Shown here: piece by piece, positions 34,561 to 44,748 of the stretch
How the letters are laid out: each line of letters begins with the position of its first letter
Position numbering within the stretch: position 1 is the first letter of the stretch
Source of the DNA: Euptelea pleiosperma
Taxonomy: Eukaryota; Streptophyta; Magnoliopsida; Ranunculales; Eupteleaceae
Reading direction: 5' to 3'
NCBI GenBank assembly: GCA_035048495.1
Contig: CM068545.1
Span: 35,974,225-36,038,224 of the forward strand
Length of the DNA: 64,000 nucleotides
Notes under the pieces: model-generated
What the model saw: the letters and a program-made list of their open reading frames with translations, nothing else
The model's database searches: none
What the model was told of the DNA's origin: nothing
Program-made: the position numbers and the translations under genes

Positions 34561-35840
34561 TCAACTACCTTGTCACCGAAGAAATGCCTTCACACTGGTC
34601 AAAACATGACAAAAGCCAATTCCTAGCAAGAGTTAAGTACTACTCTTGGGATGACCCTTATTTGTATAAGTACTGTCCTGACCAAATCATTCATCTCTGT
34701 GTCCCTGAGTCGTACCAACTCAATATCTTGTCCTTGTGTCATGACCAACCTTGTGGTAGTCATTTCAGTACTAAGAAGACTGCAGAAAAAGTGCTACAAT
34801 GCGGATTCTACTGGCCCACATTATTTAAAGATGCCCACATCTACAGCAAAACCTATCCTAATTGCCAACATCTAGGCCGCATCTCCCAGAGGAACATGAT
34901 GCCCCTAACTCCCATCCAGGTCGATGAAATATTTGACATCTGGGGCATCGACTTCATGGGTCCCTTTTCGGTTTCCTATGGTTTTGAGTACATTCTCCTT
35001 GCGGTAGACTATGTCTCCAAATGGATAGAAGCCATTCCCACCAAGACCAATGACCACAAAGTGGTGGTCAAATTCCTAAAGGAGTTCATCTTCGCCCGAT
35101 TCGGTGCCCCTAAGGCCATCATTAGTGATGGGGGCACCCATTTCTGCAATAGGATATTCGAGAAATTAATGAAAAAGTATGGGGTAACCCACAAGGTTGC
35201 CCTAGCTTATCATCCGCAGATTAGTGGTCAAGTAGAGGTTTCTAATCGTCAGATCAAGCAGATCTTGGAGAAGACAGTCAATACCACACGTAAAGACTGG
35301 TCTACTCGTCTCACTAATGCTTTATGGGCATACAGAACCGCCTACAAGACACCACTCAATATGTCTCCCTATCGTCTGGTCTTTGGGAAACCCTGTCATC
35401 TTCTGGTAAAGATTGAACATCGTGTCTTGTGGGCCATTAAGAAGCTTAACTTCGACCTAGAAACCGCAGGGGAGGAGAGGAAACTTCAAATGAATGAGTT
35501 AGAAGAACTCAGAAATGATGCCTACAACTTGTCCAAGAATTACAAAACAAAGATGAAGTGGATACATGACAAGAGCATCCTCAGGAAAGAGTTACATCCA
35601 GGACAGAAAGTCCTTTATAATTCTCGTCTCCATCTCTTCCCTAGAAAACTGAAATCTAGGTGGACCGGTCCTTATATGGTCACCGCAATCACACCCTTTG
35701 GGGCAATCACTATTGAGGATCCCAAGGATCACTCCTCATTCCAGGTAAATGGCCAACGTCTTAAACCGTTCCATGAACTTGATGTGTCATTCATTCAAAC
35801 TTTTGAAATTGATCTCATCGATCCTGTCTATGTCGACTGA
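34561..35840 (+). pseudogene. Athila-like element D: integrase, open frame
   Basis: The zinc-binding region has the two His ([20 protein letters not shown]) but the first Cys of the CX2C pair is Tyr (KTYPNCQ). The core keeps all three acidic residues: [21 protein letters not shown] and [16 protein letters not shown]-type motif ([12 protein letters not shown]) lies near the C-terminus. The open frame is intact from 34113 to the stop at 35838-35840. It is a pseudogene only because the upstream register contains stops. Integrase inserts the element, here with 5-bp target duplications. Confidence 0.9.
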
Positions 35841-37755
35841 TGATCCACTCAGTCTCCTGTGCTCCAACTTGGTTGGGGGTGCCTGTCACCCCCGTCATGT
35901 CTGGCTGAAGACGTAAAACTTAGCGCTTTCGGAAAGGCAATTCCGGTATTCCTACAGTACATGAGTCTCATGCATTTGTTATTACTGTTATATCTTTGAA
36001 AATGCAGGTACATTCATTCTTCCTATCATCAGGTACCACACACTGTCGAGTTCTGCCGACTTGGTAACATCCTCCCTGAACCTTTGCTTCATCATCACTG
36101 ATTTTTTATAATTTTATGTCCCGGTCATTAGCACCGAGGACGATGCTGTATTTTAGTTGGAGGTGGGTATTTACCAAAACTCATGTCTTCATTTTGATAA
36201 AAAAAATAAATAAATAAATTAAAAAAAAAATTTATTTTTGGGGTGATTTCCGATGTTCTCCAAAAGTTTTCTAGAATTTCAAAAATGTGTCAAATACCCT
36301 GACTTTGATTAGCTAAAAAGCTCCGTTAAGTCGGTATTGAGGATGTCAATTTTTGTTTAAAGTTAGCATCGAGTCAAGTCAGGCGTGACTACAGCAGGTT
36401 TGAAAACTCAGAAAAACTCATATTCGGCACAATTGTACACTATCAATATCAGAGTCATCCTAAGTTTAAAAATTCTAGAGATCCTATGAAAATAATTATG
36501 GAGACCTAACCCAGTGAGCTTTCGAGCCTTTAATCAATTCAGAGGATTATACAACAATTCTGAGTCACAAGATGACTCACTATTCTTCTTGCCCGCAATA
36601 TTCGTTAAGAGATCTCATTACCCTTTTATTTGATCATGGAACTCGGAACGACATCAAAAATTGGATTACTACAACAGAACATTCTCTGTATCTAGTCAAG
36701 ACAGTATACATGATAGTGCAAACCCTAGAAAATGATTTAGGCCATTTTTCTTAACCGTTCACCCTTTTTACTCACCTGAATTATACTTCACTAGAAACCC
36801 CTTGAGCCCTTCTATTTTGTAAACCCATCAACCTAAAATCCAGTCCAGCTACGAAGCATGACTGGCTACCCTTATTTTGAGATGGACAAAAGAATAACTG
36901 ATATGGGTGTACCATGAAAAGAAAAGTAAAGAAGAATCAAAAAAAAAAAAAAAAACAGTTCAAGCTGAAAACAAAATATGGAAAGAAAGTATGAAAAAGA
37001 GCTGAAAAGAAATTGAGCAGTCTCAGAATTATCAAGAAAAAGAGAAAAATACGAAAAAAAGAAAAAGAACTAGATAATGGTGTTACACCGCAGGAAAACT
37101 ATAAGAAAATGGCAATATCCTCTCAAGATCTTTAAAATCCTGTATCCCTTTATCTCTCTACACCTGACCTAAGCCTCATTACAACCCAGGAAAGTCCTAC
37201 TTGATTCTAGGATAGTACGATCATAAAATGTGGAGTTTGGAGAAAGGGAAGCTATAGAATTTGATCTGACGTTCCCGAGTGAAGTGGTATTCCAATCATG
37301 AGATCTTCTTCTATTAAAGATGTCCTTCCTTTAAATAATACATATGTGAGATCTTTACTTTCATATATCAACACATCTCCTCACATATAAATTGAGAGAA
37401 AAGAAGAAAACCCTTCTTGTGTGATTCTATTCTGAGTGCTAAACATGTGAGATTTGAGGTCAAGGCATAAGAACTTAGAGGTGATCTGGAAGTCTTAACT
37501 CTTGGATGATGAGAATGTTGAGCACACACACACGCAGAGTCTGACTATTCTGAGTCATGATTATCAGTCTGTAGTCTTGCCAAAACTTTCCAACTCTTCG
37601 TTAACATGTAACTGTTTTTGCATCCATTCAACGATTTGACGAACGGTGTTTTCCCTGAGCTAATATGAAAAAGTGTGCAGTATGTGCAGAGCCCTTTTAA
37701 GCTCATTTACTTCGCACTAATTGCCAAGGATTGGCAATATGCTGGTTGGGGGTTG
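35841..37755 (+). other. Element D 3' region and polypurine tract
   Basis: This non-coding region is collinear with the 3' region of B (47486-49427 on the minus strand). Shared phrases such as GCGCTTTCGGAAAGGCAATT and GGAGACCTAACCCA are almost unchanged. No env-like frame is preserved. An A-rich stretch occupies 36900-37080. The region ends in GCTGGTTGGGGGTTG (37741-37755), the polypurine tract. Confidence 0.75.
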
Positions 37756-40365
37756 TGATATTCGCTTAAAAGTGCATATTTTCCACTGTTATCTTCTAAG
37801 CGTTTTCACACTCTCCTACGTTAAAATGCTCTATTTATCTACTTTTCTACGTAAGAGTCTCTTTTATTGCGTAGAACACACTTTTCTGGACGAAATGGTA
37901 TATTTGCATGCATTAAACACATTTTCGAAAGTCTAGACATGAAGTCATTCTGATAGAGTCTCATTACGCGCTTCTTCTGTCGCAGAAAACCCCGATGGGA
38001 CAATTCTCGAGACTTGTGAGCCCACATCGATCAGGAAAGCCCATTATCAAAGCTTAAAGAGCCCACATGCTATGACTAGAAGATATGGGCCAAATATGGG
38101 CTGAATAAGAGGACCAAAAAGTCGGCCCAGAGAATGAAGAGAGCAGGAGAGCCAATGACCAAGAGACGGACCAAAGCGTTTAAAGCCACATGAGTCAGCA
38201 AAGAATGACAGTCTACTCTACTGGAGAAGCGTGAGGATGGTCACAGTGAAGACCAGGGTTCCAGACCCTTTGCCAATACTTTTATCTCCATTTTCTGATA
38301 TTTTCTCTCTCATCTCTCCTTATTCTCTCTCTCTTCATCTCTCGGTCCTCGAATCTACTGACCTAACTCCAGAACTCCTGCCCATTAGCTCTGTCGCATC
38401 TCCCTTAGCTTTCTGACCATTGGATCTTCAATCGGACCGTTGGATCTTCCACCGGACCGTTGGATCTCTCTAGATTCGTCGATCTACCAATCTGGGTCCC
38501 AATCAAGTCACCATCCATCCGATCGCCATCAGATTGTCTGTCACATTATCTTGTGAGACAATGGACATCATCAATCCATGTGGGCCAGTAGCCGGGCCCA
38601 TCATCATCGACCCGTTGTCCGACCATTTAGTGGACCCCGTGAATTTCAAAATAATTTCAATTAAATTTTAAAAAATGGGGGGTCCACTAAATGGGGAAAT
38701 TCCCCAAAGAAAAGTAAGGTTTTACTTTAAAAAAAAAAAAATTATTTTTCTTATTTTTTTATTTTTGAATAAATTTTAAAAAATGGGGGGTCCACTAAAT
38801 GGGGAAATTCCCCAAAGAAAAGTAAGGTTTTACTTAAAAAAAAAAAATTTATTTTTCTTATTTTTTTATTTTTGAAAAATACCCTATTTTCATTAAAGGA
38901 AATAGAGAGCTTTAAAAGGGGAAGGAGAAGGGTTCGTTTGAACCCTAATCCCCCTCCAATCTCTTCCAATCCTTCCGCTTTACCCTTCCCCACGTTTTCC
39001 CTTCTTCTTTGGCCCCATCTTCCTCCTCCTTTCTTCTTCTTCTTTTTCATCTTCTTCATCTTCACCAAGTTGTTGCCGGAGTTGCAGGCTGCAACTCCGG
39101 CCAATCAAGAGCTCCTCCACCATCTCCTTGCTGCCATTCTCTCCCACGTCCTCACCTCTCCTCCAAAAAAACCGAAGCCGCCCCCTCTTTCTCCAGTACG
39201 TCTCCTTCTCTCTTTCTCCACCACCGTACCCCCTTGCTTCACCGCTGCCATCTCCAACCGACAACTCACGGTTGCCGCTCAACATCCATCACCTTCATCG
39301 CCACCTGCTACTGCCTACCGCCTGCTGGTCTACGTCTTTTTTCATCTTCATTAAAGCTGCCCCCAGCAAGCTTTCTTGCATCCAGTGGTTTTCTGCTGCT
39401 CTCCTCCTTCACACAGTCATTGAAACCCAAACCTCCTTTGCCGCTCCACAAAGGGCTGTTCGTCTCTCTCCTTGCGAGGAGAGGAGGTCGTGGCTTCCAT
39501 CTCTTGCTCCCGGAGTGCACCCCACTCAACCACTTCGTCAAATGCCTGCTGAAATACCGCCCAACATCGCCCTCAATCTTGCCGTGACTCCCTCACTCTC
39601 CATCCGTCAATAAGAGAGGACGTCTCTCACTTTTCTGGACTGTCTGCTGCTCACCTTGCCGTCTTGCTCACTTCACTACACCATCAAGAAACCAACACCT
39701 CCAGTCCGTGAGTTCCACGTCTTCACCCTCTGCAACTCCCCCATATTCTGCCACTGAGCACCACCATGCAAAAAACCATCGTCCTCTCGAACGGGTGAGA
39801 AAAGCCCACCATTTGGATCCCTCCATAATCATCCACCTTCATCTCATGGGCATGCTACACCAGCAACCACATGGTCATTGCTGCCATCCTTTGATCTCAT
39901 CTCGTTGCAATACCCTTCTCTGTGGGGTAAGTGTAATGGTAATCTACTTCACCTTTACTCTCTTACCTTAGTTTTCTCTCTTTAAATTTATCTCTCTAGC
40001 CGCATCTCTCTCTACCTTTTATTGCTTTCTAGGATAGTTTTAATTTTTGTCTTTATCTAATAATGTATGCAATTTAATTTGATTCAATAAAAGTATTTTT
40101 CGTTTGAGTTCTTGTTCTTGAGTTGCTTCAATAGTTTTTTTTTTTTAATTTATGTGTCTGTGTAGCTCCTAAATTCAGAATCGATCTCCAAATCCCTAAT
40201 TTATGTTCTTTACTGTACATTCTCTCATTTCGAGTGCGGATCGACATCCGACACGAATCTTTATGCTAGAATCTCTGAATTTTGCAGGATAAAAATCGGA
40301 TCAATTACAAATTGTTTTGAAATTAGGGTTTTCGTAACCAACCACACGGAAAAAACCTACTTTCA
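37756..40365 (+). mobile_element. 3' LTR of Athila-like element D, 2.61 kb
   Basis: It starts TGATATTCGCTTAAAAG directly after the polypurine tract and ends ACCTACTTTCA. The following five bases, AGGGC (40366-40370), match the complement of GCCCT beside the A LTR. The first part shares the A-specific text CCACTGTTATCTTCTAAGCG. It contains the promoter-like GAGCTTTAAAAGGGG near 38907, a palindrome (39076-39100) and the U5 text CGAGTGCGGATCGACATCCG (40231-40250). Two near-identical ~100-bp blocks with TGGGGGGTCCACTAAATGGG occur in tandem at about 38678-38850. Confidence 0.92.
39076..39100. repeat. 25-bp palindrome in LTR D
   Basis: CCGGAGTTGCAG and its complement are separated by one base. Equivalent palindromes occur at 46265-46287 and about 54955-54977 in B and, in altered form, at 18332-18357 in the solo LTR. 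Confidence 0.8.
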
Positions 40366-41316
40366 AGGGCACCGAAGATGGAGACACTAGTTCATCACTA
40401 TTGTTGCTCGATCCATTAATTCTAACAACCTCTATTTTCTTCGAGAAATTCTGGTTCTAGTACAAGGTTTGTGAATCCTCCTCATAGATTGGCCATGGCA
40501 TTCCCCTCTGGATAGCCTATAGGTTGGCTAGGGAAGTTGACTTCCTTGCTCTCAGATTCTAACTGACCTAGATGGTGTTCCAAGCTCTCCATTGATTGTT
40601 GTTGTTGTTGCTCTAGGCATTGCAGGGAATGTTATTACTGGGTTATGAATTGAGAAAGAAGGGCCTCTAGACCAGGTTTTGGGGTAGACTGTAGCGGTTC
40701 AGCTAAGGGAAGCTGAGGTACCAACTCTTGATTGTAGTCTGACTGAGTATGAAAGTGATAGGAGTGAAGTGAATCTAGGACTATCAGCTGACTCTGAGAA
40801 TGTTGAGGAACCAACTGTTGATCATAATAGTCAGTCTGTGGAAACTGCTGGTACTACGGCGGGGAGTAATGCCCATCATGTTGTCCATAGGGTTAGTGAA
40901 ACCCGGAAGGATACATATCATGTTGCAGTAGTTGCTAGGGAAAAGACTATTGTTCCCAGGCAAAGTTATTGTGACACCTAGTGTCTGGATAATACGTGTT
41001 ATTGTAGGAGGTCTGCATTGGAGTTTAAAATGTACTAAAAGTATAGGCCTCTTCCTGGACAGGAAGGAAATATCCCATAGAGTTGGAGTGATACATAGGC
41101 TTTTGGACCGCGACACGAAGGGCGGAGACCGGGTTTTTAAGTTCCTGAAGTAGAGATTTGTACTCTGGATCTCCGTTATCTTCATATCCCATGGAAGTCT
41201 GCGAGATTGGATTGTCATGATGATAATCAAAATTGGTATACGAGTGCTAGGGGGTTATCACCTAGATCTTTATAGAAATTATGGTAGGTCTCGAATAGAA
41301 GCCGTTCATCTGCCAT
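40366..41316 (-). pseudogene. 5' half of the chimeric ORF of non-autonomous element C
   Basis: On the minus strand a MADER-starting frame at 41316 matches the start of the B protein (51182), followed by a decayed Tyr/Gln-rich Gag tail. A Q-rich QQQQQSMESLE segment (about 40590-40610) and PSQPIGYPEGNAMA (about 40500) follow. It then runs to the SVPL position and stops at the AGGGC beside LTR D. The remaining C-terminal half is found at 15052-15665. Several frameshifts and stops make it non-functional. Confidence 0.75.
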
Positions 41317-42927
41317 CAGAGATATGGGAGTCTCTCAGAGGAGGGAGATAGATTAGGCAAAAGAGATCGGCTCGATAGACTAACTCTCAGATCAAATCAG
41401 TCTCGGGTTGGATCAAATTCAAATGGGCATATGCTTGAAAAAGCAAACCTGAGACTTAGCAAAAAGTTGCCACATGATAACACTAGGCTAGCGATCCTAT
41501 ATGATGCAAACAAAGAGCAAACAAGATAATCCTATTTCTAAAACAAACAGGGTAGTTTCAAGATATATCTTTTTAGTTTGTGGGCTGAGGTAGATTATGA
41601 TAGTGGGCGGACCACTGGTTTATCTTTTGTTACTCGCCGTACTAACTGTTTCTTTTTTAGGTTCTCACCAGGATACACTCGCAAGTATCCGCCCGGTACT
41701 AATACAAGTTCGCTTCTCTAAAATCAGTAACCAAGACAGGCATGCGGCACATCGACCATCTTAAGTACACCCCAGGTTTGTCGGATCTGTAGAGTGCTTA
41801 CAAGTGTGGTTCTCAGGGGAAACCTGGTTTAATTTGTGTTCCTAACCCAGTACTTAGTAGACCAACAAATCACCAAGGAAGCCACTAGCGAGCTCGGTAT
41901 ACTTAAAGTAGTAGGGACCTATGGGTGTGTTAGATAATAGTGACCCGCACTCGTGGACTTATTCGACCTGGGATCGATGGAATTACTAAGAGGTAAGGTG
42001 TCATAGAACACCGATCTAGTTTGGCTCTATTTCTTGATTCTTTTTAATTAGTTGAACTTTGGGATCAAGCAAGTTGCTGTGATAAGGTGGGTGATGAAAT
42101 CCCACCAATTTTAAAGAGAGCTGGGTTTGCTCTTTAATTAGGTAATTTGGCAGCCATCCATGCAAGTCGAATAATTTTACAGAATTAAACAAAAAAGTGG
42201 CACAAAATTTTTCACCAACTTACACAATATCGCTCTCAAGGCGAGGTAAGGGGGGATTTAATTGGAAGGTTTATCGGCTATTAGGGTTCACAAAGCACTC
42301 ATTAATTAAGATGGTATTTGAATTGTTTCCAATTAGGGTTGGGGTTCAAAAATAGATATTTTCGAATTAGGATTCAGAAATTTTTCTTTTCAAACATGCT
42401 TAGATATGGAAACCTTCCAAAATAATAGATTTCGAAATCCCGTTCAATTTGAAAATTTCCCAAAATTGAAATTTTGCGAAATCTGGGTTCTTTCCTTTTT
42501 TTAGAAATTTCCAAATTTAGAGAATTTCTATTCTAAAAGTAGAAACCCTAGTTTTTGCAAAAGTTCAAAATGTTGGAAACTTTCCAAAATACTGAAACTT
42601 CCTAATTTGTGATATTTCTAGAAAAAATCTACAGAGAATAAAAAACCCTAATTTTTTTGTATTTTTGAATTTTTTATATTTTCACTCGCTATAGGGTTTC
42701 TAGCAAACCCTAGAACAAGATCTAACAATAAATAATAAAGAAAGGAAAATATCATAAGTTATTACAAGTTGCACTCGGCCTTCCGAGGTATTAAAAATAA
42801 TAATAATAATTGATAAAAATAACTCAAATGTCAAGATGGAAAGTTTTCAACAAAGTGGTCTTCCCGCTTTAACAACTTTTTGATTCCATCATTTTCATTC
42901 CTTTTCGTACTCCCATACACCCGATTG
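41317..42927 (-). other. Element C 5' leader
   Basis: This is the untranslated leader between PBS and the chimeric ORF. It is collinear with the leaders of A and B (AGTAGATTATGATAGTGGGC near 41590, a GGTGGGTGATGAAATCCCAC phrase near 42090) but more diverged, so C is the oldest of the three. Confidence 0.7.
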
Positions 42928-42939
42928 ACAACGGCGCCA
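42928..42939 (-). promoter_or_regulatory. Primer-binding site of element C
   Basis: The minus strand reads TGGCGCCGTTGT two bases from the LTR end, the tRNA-Asp-type site with its last base changed. Confidence 0.75.
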
Positions 42940-42941
42940 TT

Positions 42942-44748
42942 TGATTTTAGGATTTTTCGCGTCGTTGGATCGGAAACCTTAGAATCAACACATTTTTAAG
43001 ATCCGATTTCTTTTTCCGCAAAAATTAACAATTCTCGCATAGTGGGAAGTGTCGGATGTCGATCCGCACTCGGGGTTAGGTTAGTGCAAACATGAGCAAC
43101 AAAATTACAGAATAGCTACAAAAATGGTAGGGGATAGATGAGAGTGATGGAGAAATCAAATTAAAAAAATTGTTTTTGATTGAGATAAGGACATCCATGC
43201 AAGAAATTCTCATCAAAAGCAACGAGATTAAAAAGATTCAAACACATCTTTCGACAAAAATGAACTAGAGTTATTGAATTAAGAGGTCTATTATAATGCT
43301 TTGAATCACAAATAAAATAAAATAAACTAAAAAGCAATTTAAAAATGAGAAAAAAATAGAGAGAGAGAGACAAATTTGGAGAGTGAAAGAGGGAAAGATA
43401 GTTAGAGAGAGAAATTAGAGAGAAGAAATTTACGGAAGAAAATCGGCCATTGATGGAGAAAGGAACGACCTTGATGTGATAAGGAACATGTGCACGGCAT
43501 GGTGCGCGGGTGCTGTGATGGGGAACACGCACAACAAGTAGTGGGTCGACCATGTAGATGGTAACTCACGGCTAAAAAGCTTGGATGATACACGTTGCTG
43601 GTTTGGGGAGGAGCAGGGAGACACCAACGTTTCAGGGTGCACTGGTTCTAGTCAACTCGGTGGAGAAGATGAAGTTTTAGGCGAACCAAGTTCTTTTCTC
43701 GTACATGAGGACAGATGCTTGGCTTGAGGGCGGTTTGTGCTGCATCATGGAGGACAGCAACATTGAGATGAGTCAAGGAAGGAGCAGATAATGATGGTGT
43801 TGCCGGTATTGTTGCAGGCATCAATTGTTGAGGCATACCCGTGGCTCTAACAGTAGTGAATGGAGACAGCAATGCAAGGGAGTTGAAGGGATCAGGGTTG
43901 CTACCTACAACACCAGCAGGTCATCCACCAAGTGAAGAGAAATCAAGGAGGGCGACTAGAGTAGGATGGAGTTGACGGCCTGCTCTCTTGCAGGCCGTGA
44001 ACTTTTGGTTCTGCACAAGGGAGCAGCAGGGAGACACCAACATTTCAGATCTGGGATGGAGAGTTCGGTGGAAGAGATGTGAATGAGAAAGAGATGTGGG
44101 GATGTTCAGTTTCTGAGTGGTCGCCAGAGTTGCTGTGAGGGAGAGAGATGAGAGAGACGGTGTTGAGAGAGATGATAGGGTGAGAGAGAGTGACAGGGAG
44201 TGAGAGAGGTCAGCCCCGTGCTTCGGAGAGAATGGGTCGGTTTTGTAGTGAATGAGAGTTAAAGAGAAGAAGAGAATGCCTTAGGGTTAGACGTGGGAGA
44301 GTGGGGTTGTGGGGAGAAATCCCAACCGTTAGTTTGCAGCCTCCTCTCCTTGGCCCAAAACAAAAAACACTATTTTTCTCCTGTTCATGGATGCCATCTC
44401 TTCTTTTAGAAATAATCAATGCCCTCTTTCCTTTCAAAGTTTGGGCTTTTTCCTTTCTTAGGTAAGCCATATCCTACCTTCCTTATGTACGTGGAAACAA
44501 TCCCAAATCTCTTGTAATTTCCTTCAATCTCTTGGCCAAAAACTCTTCTAAATAAAGATAATCTTTTATGGCCAGCATAATTGAAGCAAGGAAATCTTTT
44601 TAAATGATAAGTTATCCCATGTGATGGTCCATATCATGCTACATGCTGCCACCTCACATGCCATCAATTCATGTTAGCCGAACTACTCCCTATCCTTGAT
44701 TAAAATATCTTCTCTTAGTCATTCTTGGTCACACACATTTTTGGTCCA
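42942..44748 (-). mobile_element. 5' LTR of element C, part 1 (U5 side)
   Basis: It begins in plus reading with TGATTTTAGGATTTTTCGCG beside the PBS and contains the U5 phrase GTCGGATGTCGATCCGCACT. It runs to 44748, where the complete element B was inserted. The rest of the same LTR continues at 56179-57076. With B and one GTCCA removed, the LTR is about 2.7 kb, the same length as the B LTRs. Confidence 0.88.

Noticed and set aside
36490..36760. Envelope-like gene downstream of D pol
   Set aside because: Athila relatives may have env-like frames here, but the similarity between D and B in this region continues through stops and indels, no signal peptide or membrane segment is visible, and the open frame is only 60 codons.
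38751..39613. Long overlapping open frames on both strands in LTR D (also 18184-18657, 45279-46455 and 54015-55145)
   Set aside because: They lie in the CT/GA-rich transcribed part of the LTRs, are open in several frames at once because of base composition, and have no conserved domain. The same region is non-coding in related LTRs.
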